Positions 44,003 through 53,107 of a stretch of 64,000 nt of DNA are shown here, in pieces. Each line of letters opens with the position of its first letter. Within the stretch, counting starts at the first letter, position 1. The position numbers and the translations under genes were made by a program. Location: the NCBI RefSeq assembly GCF_048541825.1, contig NZ_CP183332.1:2294001-2358000 (forward strand), given 5' to 3'. Below the pieces are notes generated by a model. That model did no database searches. It was not told the origin of the DNA and worked only from the letters and a program-made list of their open reading frames with translations. The stretch comes from Caulobacter sp048541825 (GTDB taxonomy: Bacteria; Pseudomonadota; Alphaproteobacteria; Caulobacterales; Caulobacteraceae).

Positions 44003-44824
44003 GTGCCTGACGCCATTCTCGACCTGGAGATCCAGCTGCTGCTGGAAGCGCTCTACCAGCGCTACCACTATGACTTTCGCCACTATGCCCGCGCGTCGAT
44101 CAAGCGGCGGCTGATCCAGGCGCGCGACCAGATGGGCTTTGGCAGCATCTCGGCGCTGCAGGATCGCGTCCTGCACGATCCTGCGATCCTGCCTCGCCTG
44201 CTGGGCTTTCTGACGGTGCAGGTCAGCGAAATGTTCCGCGACCCGTCCTACTTCCGGGCGCTGCGGGAGAAGGTGCTGCCCCACCTGCGCACCTATCCGT
44301 CCCTGAAGGTGTGGATCGCCGGCTGCAGCGCCGGCGAGGAGCTCTATTCGCTGGCCATCCTCTTTCGCGAAGAGGGTCTGTATGACCGCACCCTGTTCTA
44401 CGCCACCGACATCAATCCCGACGCGCTGACCGCCGCCGAAGCCGGCGTTTACGCCCTGGACCGGATTCGGAAGTTCACCGAAAATCACCAGAAGTCGGGC
44501 GGCAAGTCCTCGCTTTCGGACTATTACACCGCCGCCTACGGGCGGGCCGTCTTCGACAAGGCGCTGCGCGAGCGTGTGGTGTTTTCCGACCACAGCCTCG
44601 TGACCGACGCCGTCTTTGGCGAGATGCACCTGATTTCGTGCCGCAACGTGATGATCTATTTCGACCGGTCGCTGCAGGATCGGGCCATCGGCCTGTTCCG
44701 CGACTCGCTGGCGCGCAAGGCTTTCCTGGGTCTGGGCTCCAAGGAGAGCCTGCGGTTTTCCGCCCACGCCGCCTTCACCGACTTTGCGCCCGAGGAAAAG
44801 ATCTATCAGAGGCGCGAGCCATGA
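44003..44824 (+). CDS. CheR-type protein-glutamate O-methyltransferase
   Basis: A 273-residue SAM-dependent methyltransferase. The N-terminal helical part (LLLEALYQRYHYDFRHYARAS) is followed by the CheR core: VSEMFRDPSYFRALREKVLP, the SAM loop WIAGCSAGEELYSLAIL, FYATDINPDAL, and SCRNVMIYFDRSLQDRAI. The start is a GTG at 44003, nine bases after the kinase stop. CheR proteins methylate receptor glutamates; no chemoreceptor is encoded here, so the substrate may be the coiled coil of the neighbouring CHASE3-GAF kinase (inference). It overlaps cheB by four bases. Confidence 0.92.
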   Translation: MPDAILDLEIQLLLEALYQRYHYDFRHYARASIKRRLIQARDQMGFGSISALQDRVLHDPAILPRLLGFLTVQVSEMFRDPSYFRALREKVLPHLRTYPSLKVWIAGCSAGEELYSLAILFREEGLYDRTLFYATDINPDALTAAEAGVYALDRIRKFTENHQKSGGKSSLSDYYTAAYGRAVFDKALRERVVFSDHSLVTDAVFGEMHLISCRNVMIYFDRSLQDRAIGLFRDSLARKAFLGLGSKESLRFSAHAAFTDFAPEEKIYQRREP

Positions 44825-45399
44825 CCGGCGTGTCGCGCAAGGCGGTGGTGATCGGCGCGTCGGCCGGGGCCGTCCAGGCGCTACAGACCATCCTGCCCGC
44901 GCTGGCCGCTGACTATGGCCTTCCCGTGCTGGTCGTCGTGCACGTGCCCCCGGACCGCGCCAACATACTGGCGCCGCTTCTTCAGGCGAGTTGCGAGATC
45001 GCGGTCAAGGAGGCCGAAGACAAGGAGGTCCTCGCCCCCGGCGCAGTCTATCTCGCGCCATCCAACTATCACCTGCTGGTCGAGACCGATGAAAGCCTGG
45101 CCCTGTCGAAAGACGAGCCCGTGAACCATTCGCGGCCGTCCATAGACGTCCTGTTCCAGAGCGCCGCCGACACCTACGGGCCCGGACTCGTGGGCGTGGT
45201 GCTGACGGGCGCCAATCATGACGGGGCCGCAGGGCTCAGGGCAATTGTGGACGCCGGCGGGCTGGCCGTCGTGGAAGACCCCGCCAGCGCCTACGCGGCC
45301 GCCATGCCCCTGGCGGCGCTGGAAGCCTGCCCCTCCGCGAGGATCATGACCCTGGATGCGATCGCAGCCTATCTGTCGACTTTGGGAGCCACCCGATGA
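44821..45399 (+). CDS. CheB-type methylesterase, stand-alone
   Basis: A 192-residue CheB catalytic domain without the receiver domain of chemotaxis CheB. The Ser-His-Asp triad is S14 (IGASAGA), H41 (VVVHVPPDR) and D134 (LTGANHDGAAG). It removes methyl esters or deamidates receptor glutamines. Without its own receiver, its control must come from elsewhere, perhaps the receiver-rich partners on both sides. It overlaps cheR and the downstream receiver-kinase gene by four bases each. Confidence 0.92.
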   Translation: MTGVSRKAVVIGASAGAVQALQTILPALAADYGLPVLVVVHVPPDRANILAPLLQASCEIAVKEAEDKEVLAPGAVYLAPSNYHLLVETDESLALSKDEPVNHSRPSIDVLFQSAADTYGPGLVGVVLTGANHDGAAGLRAIVDAGGLAVVEDPASAYAAAMPLAALEACPSARIMTLDAIAAYLSTLGATR

Positions 45400-46550
45400 G
45401 CGCGGAAAAGCCGATCAACGTCCTGCTTGTCGACGATCTCGAAGAGAACCTGCTCGCGCTGGAGGCCCTGCTTGAGCGTGAAGGCCTGACCTGTCTCAAG
45501 GCCTGCTCGGGCGAACAGGCGCTGGAGCTGCTCCTGACGCATGAGGTGGCGCTGGCGCTGCTTGACGTCCAGATGCCGGGCATGGACGGCTTTGAACTAG
45601 CCGAGTTCATGCGCGGCAACGAACGCGCGCGACACATCCCGATCATCTTCGTGACCGCCGGCGCCGCCGACAAGCAACGCCGGTTTCGCGGCTACGAGGC
45701 CGGCGCCGTCGACTTCATCCAGAAGCCGATCGAGGCGGATATCCTGCGCAGCAAGGCCGCCGTGTTCTTCGATCTGTACCGGCAGCGCCAGGAGATCGAA
45801 CGGCAACGCGACGAACTGGAGACCGCCGCCCAGGCCCTGCGGCGGGCCGATCGCCACAAGGACAGTTTCCTGGCCGTGCTGGCCCATGAGCTGCGCAATC
45901 CCGTGGCCGCCCTGAGCGGCGGTCTTCACCTGCTGGCCAAGGACATTTCGCCGGAACGCTCGCAGGACATCCGCCTGCGCATGGACCGGATGCTGACCCA
46001 CCTCTCGCACCTGGTGGACGACCTACTCGACGTTTCGCGGGTCAGCCAGGGCAAGATTTCACTGAAAAAGGAACGGATCGCGCTCAGCGAGGTCCTCCAG
46101 TCGGCGATCGAGGCGAGCCAGCACAATCTCGACGCCGGCTGCCATCGGTTCGTGACCGAGATCCCCGAGGACCCCATCTGGCTGGACGTCGATCACACGC
46201 GGATGGCCCAGGTGGTGTCCAACCTGCTCAACAACGCCGCAAAATACACGCCCTCGGGCGGAACGGTGTCTCTGTCCGCAGCCGTCAGCGACGGCATGGC
46301 GCGGATCAAGGTCACGGACACCGGCGTGGGCATCGCGCCCGAGATGCAGCCGCGCATCTTCGAGATCTTCGCCCAGGTCGAGGACCATCTGGCCAAGGCG
46401 CAGGGCGGCCTGGGAATCGGGCTGGCGCTGGTCAAGCAACTGGTCGCGCTGCACGAGGGATCCATCGAGGTGGAAAGCGCCGGCCAGAATCTGGGCAGCA
46501 CCTTCACCGTCCGGATTTCCGTCGCCGCCGAGGCCCTGGAGGCCGGCTAG
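45396..46550 (+). CDS. receiver-histidine kinase hybrid protein
   Basis: A 384-residue soluble protein: N-terminal receiver (LLVDDLEENLLALEALL, phospho-Asp D57 in LLDVQMPGMDG, K in IQKPIE), a short coiled coil (about 125-155), HisKA with H164 in AHELRNPVAAL, and HATPase (NNAAKYTPSGG, DTGVGIAP, GLGIGLALVKQLV). Having the receiver before the kinase suggests that it receives phosphate from the large hybrid kinase and changes its own kinase activity, or passes phosphate on. It is the last gene of the operon; no DNA-binding output is encoded here. Confidence 0.9.
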   Translation: MSAEKPINVLLVDDLEENLLALEALLEREGLTCLKACSGEQALELLLTHEVALALLDVQMPGMDGFELAEFMRGNERARHIPIIFVTAGAADKQRRFRGYEAGAVDFIQKPIEADILRSKAAVFFDLYRQRQEIERQRDELETAAQALRRADRHKDSFLAVLAHELRNPVAALSGGLHLLAKDISPERSQDIRLRMDRMLTHLSHLVDDLLDVSRVSQGKISLKKERIALSEVLQSAIEASQHNLDAGCHRFVTEIPEDPIWLDVDHTRMAQVVSNLLNNAAKYTPSGGTVSLSAAVSDGMARIKVTDTGVGIAPEMQPRIFEIFAQVEDHLAKAQGGLGIGLALVKQLVALHEGSIEVESAGQNLGSTFTVRISVAAEALEAG

Positions 46551-46565
46551 GGCGCCCGCACGATC

Positions 46566-47366
46566 CTATTCGACGGCCAGGATGACGTCCGAGGGCTCGA
46601 CCGTGAAGACGACTGCGTCACCGGGCCTCAGCCCCAGGGCGTCGGCGTCGGTGCGCGGCAGGGTCGCGACCAGGGTCTTGCCGGCCGAAAGGCTCAGGCT
46701 GATCTCGCTGGCCGTTTCCCCATCCTCGCGATCGATGACCGCGCCGGCCAGGCGATTGGCGCCGCCCAGCGCGTCGCGACCGCGCACGAGCCTGACAAAG
46801 CTGGACTTGATCAGGGCGATGGCCGGCTTGCCGACCGTCAGACCCAGCTCCTCGGCGCTGCGCCGGGTGATGACCGAGACGATCTCGACCCCGTCGCCCA
46901 GCGACAGCACGACCTCGACGGTCACCGCCCCGGCCCCGATGCGCGTCACGTTCCCGCGCAAGGCGTTGCGGGCGCTGGTGCGCAGCCCCAGGCTCCAGAA
47001 GAGCTCGCCCAGACCCTGCTCGGGCGCGGAGGCCAGGCCGGCCTCCAGCCGCGCCAGGGCCGCGCCGATCTCGCGCTCCACCTCGCGGAAGGCCTTGATC
47101 ACCGCATGGCCGCGCGGCGTGATGGTCGCCGCGCCGCCCGACCGGCCGCCGGCGATGGCGGCGATCAGCGGGGCCTCGAACAGGTTGTTGAGCGCCTGGA
47201 TCGCGTCCCAGGCGCCCTTGTAGCTCAGGCCCAGCCGCTGGGCGGCGGCGGTGATCGAACCCGCCTCGCCGACCGCCTCCAGCAGGGCGACGCGCTCCAG
47301 CCCCACCCGGGCCAGGGCGCCCCGGCGCAGGACGAGCGAGGCGCTGAGTTCGCCATCAATGGCCAT
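46566..47366 (-). CDS. modE: ModE-type molybdate-responsive regulator
   Basis: A 266-residue protein. Residues 1-120 are the LysR-like winged helix of ModE (EAVGEAGSITAAAQRLGLSYKGAWDAIQALNNLFEAPLI), followed by TPRGHAVIKAFREVEREI. The C-terminal half has two molbindin/TOBE repeats (ARNALRGNVTRIGAGAVTVEVVL; EISLSLSAGKTLVATLP) that bind molybdate. Mo-bound ModE represses molybdate uptake. It is divergent from modA, with an inverted repeat between them. Confidence 0.93.
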   Translation of the reverse strand: MAIDGELSASLVLRRGALARVGLERVALLEAVGEAGSITAAAQRLGLSYKGAWDAIQALNNLFEAPLIAAIAGGRSGGAATITPRGHAVIKAFREVEREIGAALARLEAGLASAPEQGLGELFWSLGLRTSARNALRGNVTRIGAGAVTVEVVLSLGDGVEIVSVITRRSAEELGLTVGKPAIALIKSSFVRLVRGRDALGGANRLAGAVIDREDGETASEISLSLSAGKTLVATLPRTDADALGLRPGDAVVFTVEPSDVILAVE

Positions 47367-47399
47367 GGTCGCTCCTGATCAGGCCTGAACGGAAAACGG

Positions 47400-47434
47400 G
47401 ACAGCGTTATGCAGTCTTGCTACATAACGCTGTC
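47400..47434. promoter_or_regulatory. ModE operator candidate
   Basis: A perfect 12-bp inverted repeat (GACAGCGTTATG, 47400-47411; CATAACGCTGTC, 47423-47434) with an 11-bp spacer. The CGTTAT/ATAACG arms fit the known ModE box. It lies between modE and modA, 34 bases before the modA start. Confidence 0.8.
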
Positions 47435-47467
47435 GGGTGGCCAACACCAAGCCCGCCGAGGTCCCTC

Positions 47468-48223
47468 ATGCTCGCTCGCCGCCCCCTGATGATCGTCCTC
47501 GCCGCCGGTCTGGCGCTGCTGGCCGGCGGCTCGGCCATGGCCGACGAGACCCGGGTGGCCGTCGCCGCCAACTTCACCGAACCCGCCAAGGCGATCGCGG
47601 CGAAGTTCGAGGCCAAGACCGGCCACAGGGCGATCCTGAGCTTTGGCGCCTCGGGCCAGTTCTACACCCAGATCGCCAACGGCGCGCCGTTCGAGGTCTT
47701 CCTGTCGGCCGACGCCGAACGGCCGACCCGGGCCGAAGCTGAGGGCCTGGCCGTGGCCGGCACGCGCTTCACCTATGCCACAGGCCGTCTGGTCCTCTGG
47801 AGCACGACGCCGGGCCTGGTCGACGGCCGGGGCGCGGTTCTGGCCAGGGGAAAGTTCGAAAAGCTGGCCATCGCCGACCCCAAGTCCGCGCCCTACGGAC
47901 TGGCCGCCGTCGAGACCCTGACCAGGCTGAAGCTCTATGACGGTCTGAAGCCGAAGGTCGTCACGGGATCCTCGATCACCCAGACCTACCAGTACGTACA
48001 GACCGGCGCAGCGGAGCTGGGCTTTGTGGCCCTGTCACAGGTGGTCAACCAGCCCGGTGGCTCGCGCTGGATCGTGCCGCCCGCCAACCACACGCCCATC
48101 GACCAGCAGGCGGTGCTGCTGAAGACCGGCGCCGGCAATCCCGCTGCCAAGGCCTTCCTTCAGTTCCTGAAGGGCGCCGAGGCCAAGGCCATCATCCGCC
48201 GCTACGGCTACGAGGTTCGCTGA
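47468..48223 (+). CDS. modA: molybdate ABC transporter substrate-binding protein
   Basis: A 251-residue periplasmic protein with signal peptide (LMIVLAAGLALLAGGSAMA) and ModA core: VAVAANFTEPAKAIAAKFEA, LSFGASGQFYTQIANGAPFEVFLSADAE, TGSSITQTYQYVQTGAAELGFVALSQV. The ATG at 47468 is preceded by GAGGT. It captures molybdate or tungstate and delivers it to ModB. modB follows after two bases. Confidence 0.96.
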   Translation: MLARRPLMIVLAAGLALLAGGSAMADETRVAVAANFTEPAKAIAAKFEAKTGHRAILSFGASGQFYTQIANGAPFEVFLSADAERPTRAEAEGLAVAGTRFTYATGRLVLWSTTPGLVDGRGAVLARGKFEKLAIADPKSAPYGLAAVETLTRLKLYDGLKPKVVTGSSITQTYQYVQTGAAELGFVALSQVVNQPGGSRWIVPPANHTPIDQQAVLLKTGAGNPAAKAFLQFLKGAEAKAIIRRYGYEVR

Positions 48224-48225
48224 CC

Positions 48226-48891
48226 ATGCTTTCGGTGCTGTGGCTGACGGTCAAACTGGCGGGGATCACCACGATCCTCCTGCTGATCCTCGCCACGCCC
48301 CTGGCCTGGTGGCTGGCGCGCGGGCGCTCGAACTTGCGGCCCGTGGTCGGCGCCGTGGTCGCCCTGCCGATCGTGTTGCCGCCCACCGTGCTGGGCTTCT
48401 ACCTGCTGATCGCGCTTGGGCCGCACAGTGTGCTGATGGCCCCGCTGCAGGCCCTCGGCATCCGCACCCTGGCCTTCACCTTCGAGGGGCTGGTGATCGG
48501 CTCGCTGATCTATTCCCTGCCCTTCGCCGTCCAGCCCCTGCGCAACGCCTTCATCGCCCTGGGCGAGGAACCGATGGAAGCCGCCGCCACCCTGGGCGCG
48601 TCGCGCTGGCAGAGCTTCGCCCGCGTGGCCCTGCCCCTGGCCCTGCCCGGCTACGCCGTCGCCGCGATCCTGTCCTTCGCCCATACGGTGGGCGAGTTTG
48701 GCGTGGTGATGATGCTGGGCGGCGGCATTCCCGGTGAAACCCAGGTGCTGTCGGTCGAGATCTTCCAGCTGGTCGAGCAACTGCGCTGGAACGAGGCGCA
48801 CCAGCTGGCGGCGCTGCTGCTGGCGTTCGGTTTCCTGGTGACCCTAACGCTGCTGCTGATGGAGCAGCGGGCGACACGGGCGGCCGCCTAG
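48226..48891 (+). CDS. modB: molybdate ABC transporter permease
   Basis: A 221-residue permease with five to six helices and the ABC coupling motif EEPMEAAATLGASRWQSFARVALPLALPG. It forms the molybdate channel. The expected ATPase gene modC does not follow: the next gene is an LMW phosphatase on the other strand, and modB's last four bases overlap the end of that gene. The ATPase must be encoded elsewhere, or the system borrows another. Confidence 0.95.
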   Translation: MLSVLWLTVKLAGITTILLLILATPLAWWLARGRSNLRPVVGAVVALPIVLPPTVLGFYLLIALGPHSVLMAPLQALGIRTLAFTFEGLVIGSLIYSLPFAVQPLRNAFIALGEEPMEAAATLGASRWQSFARVALPLALPGYAVAAILSFAHTVGEFGVVMMLGGGIPGETQVLSVEIFQLVEQLRWNEAHQLAALLLAFGFLVTLTLLLMEQRATRAAA

Positions 48892-49358
48892 TCCCCCTGT
48901 GACGCCAGCGACTGCGCCAGCCCTCGCGCCGCAAGGGCGACCTCGCGCCAGGTCACTTCGAACCCCGAGTCGGCGCCGTAGTAGGGATCGGCCACCGCGC
49001 GTCCCTCGAGCCCCTCGGCATAGTCCAGCAGCAGGCCCAGTTCCGCCTCCCCGTCGACCGGGCGAAGGCTGCGCAGCTTCTTCAGGTTGTCATGGTCCAG
49101 GGCCAGGATGTTGGTGAAGCGCCGGAAGTCGTCGGCCTCGACCTTGCGGGCGGTCTGGCGGCTGATGTCGACGCCATGGAGCAGCGCGACGGCGATGGCG
49201 CGCCGGTCCGGAGCCGCCCCCACATGCCAGCCGCCCGTGCCGGCCGAAGCCGCCAGAACATCCAGCCCGATCGCCCGCGCTTCAGCGCGAAAGGCGCCCT
49301 CGGCGAGGGGCGATCGACAGATGTTGCCCAGGCAGACAAACAATACCGCAGGCCGCAT
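48888..49358 (-). CDS. low-molecular-weight protein-tyrosine phosphatase
   Basis: A 156-residue LMW-PTP. The P-loop VCLGNICRSPLAEGAF carries nucleophile C9 and R15; the general-acid loop is ADPYYGADSGFEVT. All catalytic residues are present, so it should be active on phosphotyrosine or small phosphate esters. Its ATG overlaps the stop of the hydantoinase gene by one base (TGATG), so it is likely translated by reinitiation. Function in this context is unknown. Confidence 0.93.
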   Translation of the reverse strand: MRPAVLFVCLGNICRSPLAEGAFRAEARAIGLDVLAASAGTGGWHVGAAPDRRAIAVALLHGVDISRQTARKVEADDFRRFTNILALDHDNLKKLRSLRPVDGEAELGLLLDYAEGLEGRAVADPYYGADSGFEVTWREVALAARGLAQSLASQGD

Positions 49359-52300
49359 CAGGCCTTGCCCCAGCCGCCGCCGCCCGGCGTCTCGATGACG
49401 ATGACGTCGCCCGCCGCGACCTCGACCAGATCGGTGGCCGCCAGGGTCTGAACCGTTCCGTCCGCCCGCTCGACCCGCGCCGCGCCCAAGGCGCCTGCGC
49501 CTCCCCCCGCCAGCCCAAACGGCGGCACGCGACGGCGGTTGGACAGCAGGGTGGCGGTCATGGCTTCGCGGAAAGCGATCTTTCGCACCACCCCGTCGCC
49601 GCCGTGATGTGCGCCCGCGCCGCCCGAACCGCGCCGGATCGAAAAGGCCTCGACCAGCACGGGATAGCGGGTCTCCAGCACCTCGGGATCGGTCAGGCGG
49701 CTGTTGGTCATGTGGGTCTGGACGGCGTCGGTTCCGTCAAAGGTCGGTCCCGCGCCCGAGCCGCCGCAGATGGTCTCGTAATACTGGCGGCGCTCGTCGC
49801 CGAAGGTGAAATTGTTCATGGTCCCCTGCGCGCCGGCCATGACGCCCAGCGCGCCGTACAGCGCGTCGACCACGACCTGACTGGTCTCGACATTGCCCGC
49901 CACCACCGCCGCCGGATAGCGCGGCCGCAGCATCGAGCCCTCGGGAATGACCAGTTGCACCGGTCGCAGGCAGCCGTCGTTCATCGGAATCTCGTCATCG
50001 ACCAGCGTACGGAACACATACAGCGCCGCCGCCCGGCAGATCGAGGCTGGCGCGTTGAAATTGGTCGGCACCTGGTCGCTGGTGCCCGCGAAGTCGACCC
50101 GGGCTGTGCGCGCCTGGCGATCCACGGTGATCGCCACCTTCACCACCGAGCCGTCATCCAGCTCATAGGCGAAGGCGCCGTCGTTCAAGGTGGCCAATAC
50201 CCGGCGGACGGCTTCCTCGGCATTGTCCTGCACATGGGCCATATAGGCCTCGACCGTCGCCTGGCCGAACTCGGCGACGAGGCCGGTCAGGCTTTCAGCC
50301 CCGCGCGCGCAGGCGGCGATCTGGGCCTTGAGGTCGCCGATGTTCTGGTCGGGATTGCGGGCCGGCCACTTGCCCGAAGCCAGCAGGGCGCGGGTCTGCG
50401 CTTCCAGGAACCGCCCGTCCTCGACCAGCAGGAAGTTCTCGATCAGAACCCCCTCCTCCTCGACCGTACGGCTATTGGGCGGCATCGAGCCCGGCGTGAT
50501 CCCGCCGATGTCGCCCTGGTGCCCGCGCGCGGCGACGTAGAACAGCAGGGCTCCGGTCGCATCGAACACCGGCATGACGACCGTGACGTCCGGCAGGTGG
50601 GTGCCGCCCTTGTAGGGGGCGTTGAGCATATAGACGTCGCCGGGCTGCATGCCGCGCCCATCGCTCTGCCGCGCCTCGCGGATGGCCCGCACGCTGTCGC
50701 CCATCGAGCCCAGATGCACCGGCATGTGCGGGGCGTTGGCGATCAGGTTGCCGTCGCGATCGAACAGGGCGCAGGAGAAGTCCAGCCGCTCCTTGATGTT
50801 GACGGAATAGGCCGTGTTCTGCAGGGCGAACCCCATCTCCTCGGCCACGGCCATGAACAGGTTGTTGAACACCTCCAGCATGACCGGATCGGCCTTGGTC
50901 CCGATAGCGCGGCGGGACGGCAGGGCCTCGATGCGGTCGAGGATCAGGTTCAGGTGCGGATCGACCGTGGCGCGCCAGCCGGGTTCGACGACGGTCGTGC
51001 CGGTGGCCTCGCGGATGATGGCCGGACCCTTGACCTCGGCCCCCACAGCCAGGGCCTCGCGGTCGAACACTGGGGTCGGCCTCGCCCGGCCCGCCATTCG
51101 GACCTCGACCCTCGTCAAGGGCTCAGAAACGCCAGAGGCGCCGGAGGCCAAATCCGGCGCCGCTCCGGCGTCCGAATGGCCGATGGCTTCCACCGACAGG
51201 GTCTCGACCACCAGCGGCGTGGTCGGCGAGGTGAAGCCGAACCGACGCTGGTGCATCTCTTCGAAAGCCACGCGGACATCGGCCTCGTCGGCAAGCGGTA
51301 CGACCAGCGGGGTGTCGGTCCCGGCATATTTCACGCGCAGGGTGGCCAATGTCTCGACCGAGGCCACCGGCACGGCTTGGGCGCGCAGTGCAGCCTCGGC
51401 CTCGACCGACAGCACCCTGGCCTGTTGGGCCAGATCGCCGGCCGCCTCGGCCAGCGGTCGCTCGACCGTCGCCTCGCGGATCAGACGCAGGTCGGCCAGG
51501 CCCATGCCATAGGCGCTCAGCACCCCGGCGAACGGATGGATCATCACCTTCGTCATGCCCAAGGCGTCGGCCACAAGGCAGGCGTGCTGGCCGCCCGCGC
51601 CGCCGAAACAGGCCAGCACATAGCGGGTGACGTCATAGCCACGCTGGATCGAGATCTGCCGCACGGCCTTGGCCATGTTCTCGACGGCGATGGTCAGAAA
51701 ACCCTCGGCGATGGCCTCAACGCCCATCGCCTCGCCGGTGGCGGCCAGGATCTCGGCGGCCAGGCTGGCGAAGCCGGCGGCCACCGCCTGTGCGTCCAGC
51801 GGCTGGTCGGCATTGGGGCCAAAGACGGCGGGGAAGAACTCCGGCCGCAGCTTGCCCAGCATGACGTTGCAGTCGGTGACCGTCAGCGGCCCGCCCCGGC
51901 GATAGGCGGCCGGGCCAGGCACGGCCCCAGCTGAGGCCGGCCCCACCCTCAGGCGCGCGCCGTCGAAGCTGCAGATCGAGCCGCCGCCGGCGGCCACCGT
52001 GTGGATGTTCATCATCGGCGCGCGCATCCGCACCCCGGCCACCACGGTCTCGAAGGCCCGCTCATACTCGCCGGCATAGTGACAGACGTCGGTGGAGGTG
52101 CCGCCCATGTCGAAACCGATGACACGGTCAAAACCGGCCTGCGCCGCCGTCCGCGCCATGCCGACCACCCCGCCGGCCGGACCCGACAGGATGGCGTCCT
52201 TGCCCCTGAAGGCCCGCGCGTCGGTCAGGCCGCCATTGGACTGCATGAACAGCAGCCGGGTATCGGCGCCCAGCTCGCTTGCCACCCGGTCGACATAGCG

Positions 52301-52954
52301 GCGCAGGATCGGCGACAGAAAGGCGTCGACCACCGTGGTGTCGCCGCGTCCGACCAGCTTCATCAGCGGGCTGACCTCATGGCTGACCGACACCTGGGTG
52401 AAGCCGATCTCGCGCGCCATGGCCGCGACCCGGGCCTCGTGGTCGGTGAAGCGGAAGCCGTGCAGCAGCACGATGGCGACCGCCCGGAAACCGGCGTCGA
52501 AGGCGGTCTTGAGCCCTTGCCGGGCGGCGGACTCGTCCAGCGGCCGCAGGACCTGCCCCTCGACGCTGATCCGCTCGTCGATCTCGACCACGCGGTCATA
52601 GAGCGCCTCGGGCTTGATGATGTGGCGCTCGAACAGCTTCGGGCGCGCCTGATAGCCGATCCGCAGCGCGTCGGCGTGGCCGGCGGTGATCGCCAGCACC
52701 GTCGGCTCGCCCTTGCGTTCCAGCAGGGCGTTGGTGGCGACCGTGGTGCCCATCTTCACCGCGTCGATGGTAGCGCCGGCCGGCAACAGGGCCCGCACAC
52801 CCGCGACAGCGGCGTCGGCATATTGCTCGGGATTTTCGGAGAGCAGCTTGTGGGTGACCAGTGATCCGTCCGGCCGCCGCGCGACGATGTCGGTGAAGGT
52901 GCCGCCGCGATCGATCCAGAACTCCCAGCCGCGCAGGTTCTGATCGTCAGTCAT
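49358..52954 (-). CDS. hydantoinase B/oxoprolinase family protein, fused HyuA-HyuB (5-oxoprolinase-like)
   Basis: A 1198-residue ATP-dependent amidohydrolase. Residues 1 to about 690 are the HyuA half with the actin-like ATP site (FWIDRGGTFTDIVARRPDGS; VIGFDMGGTSTDVCHYAGEY). The rest is HyuB (LFMAVAEEMGFALQNTAYS, VHLGSMGDSVRAI, NAPYKGGTHLPDVTVV, GHQGDIGGITPGSMPP). The fused form matches eukaryote-type and bacterial OplAH 5-oxoprolinase, which opens 5-oxoproline to glutamate. Hydantoin or N-methylhydantoin are alternatives. I chose the ATG at 52954; another lies 11 codons upstream. Confidence 0.92.
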   Translation of the reverse strand: MTDDQNLRGWEFWIDRGGTFTDIVARRPDGSLVTHKLLSENPEQYADAAVAGVRALLPAGATIDAVKMGTTVATNALLERKGEPTVLAITAGHADALRIGYQARPKLFERHIIKPEALYDRVVEIDERISVEGQVLRPLDESAARQGLKTAFDAGFRAVAIVLLHGFRFTDHEARVAAMAREIGFTQVSVSHEVSPLMKLVGRGDTTVVDAFLSPILRRYVDRVASELGADTRLLFMQSNGGLTDARAFRGKDAILSGPAGGVVGMARTAAQAGFDRVIGFDMGGTSTDVCHYAGEYERAFETVVAGVRMRAPMMNIHTVAAGGGSICSFDGARLRVGPASAGAVPGPAAYRRGGPLTVTDCNVMLGKLRPEFFPAVFGPNADQPLDAQAVAAGFASLAAEILAATGEAMGVEAIAEGFLTIAVENMAKAVRQISIQRGYDVTRYVLACFGGAGGQHACLVADALGMTKVMIHPFAGVLSAYGMGLADLRLIREATVERPLAEAAGDLAQQARVLSVEAEAALRAQAVPVASVETLATLRVKYAGTDTPLVVPLADEADVRVAFEEMHQRRFGFTSPTTPLVVETLSVEAIGHSDAGAAPDLASGASGVSEPLTRVEVRMAGRARPTPVFDREALAVGAEVKGPAIIREATGTTVVEPGWRATVDPHLNLILDRIEALPSRRAIGTKADPVMLEVFNNLFMAVAEEMGFALQNTAYSVNIKERLDFSCALFDRDGNLIANAPHMPVHLGSMGDSVRAIREARQSDGRGMQPGDVYMLNAPYKGGTHLPDVTVVMPVFDATGALLFYVAARGHQGDIGGITPGSMPPNSRTVEEEGVLIENFLLVEDGRFLEAQTRALLASGKWPARNPDQNIGDLKAQIAACARGAESLTGLVAEFGQATVEAYMAHVQDNAEEAVRRVLATLNDGAFAYELDDGSVVKVAITVDRQARTARVDFAGTSDQVPTNFNAPASICRAAALYVFRTLVDDEIPMNDGCLRPVQLVIPEGSMLRPRYPAAVVAGNVETSQVVVDALYGALGVMAGAQGTMNNFTFGDERRQYYETICGGSGAGPTFDGTDAVQTHMTNSRLTDPEVLETRYPVLVEAFSIRRGSGGAGAHHGGDGVVRKIAFREAMTATLLSNRRRVPPFGLAGGGAGALGAARVERADGTVQTLAATDLVEVAAGDVIVIETPGGGGWGKA

Positions 52955-53005
52955 GAGGGGGCGGGGCTCCTTGCGTGCTCCCGTCATAGCGCCTCCATTC
53001 GCATT

Positions 53006-53103
53006 GTCATCCCGGCCGTGGCGGAGCCAAGAGCCGGGACCGCGACAAGCTCCGAGCTTCCGGCGGTCCCGGCTCGGCGCGCTTCGCGCTTGGCCGGGAT
53101 GAC
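53006..53103. repeat. nested inverted repeat between hydantoinase and GDT1 genes
   Basis: Outer arms GTCATCCCGGCC (53006-53017) and GGCCGGGATGAC (53092-53103), inner arms GAGCCGGGACCGC (53031-53043) and GCGGTCCCGGCTC (53063-53075), all perfect. The outer GTCATCCCGGCC type is a common intergenic repeat in alphaproteobacteria. It could also serve as a transcription stop. Confidence 0.8.
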
Positions 53104-53107
53104 CGGT

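Noticed and set aside
43235..44767. 510-codon minus-strand frame across the kinase end and CheR
   Set aside because: The plus-strand genes have full catalytic motifs; the antisense frame has none.
49604..51934. 776-codon open frame antisense to the hydantoinase
   Set aside because: Composition is the mirror of the real gene (His, Gln, Gly, Arg), with no ribosome site and no family match.
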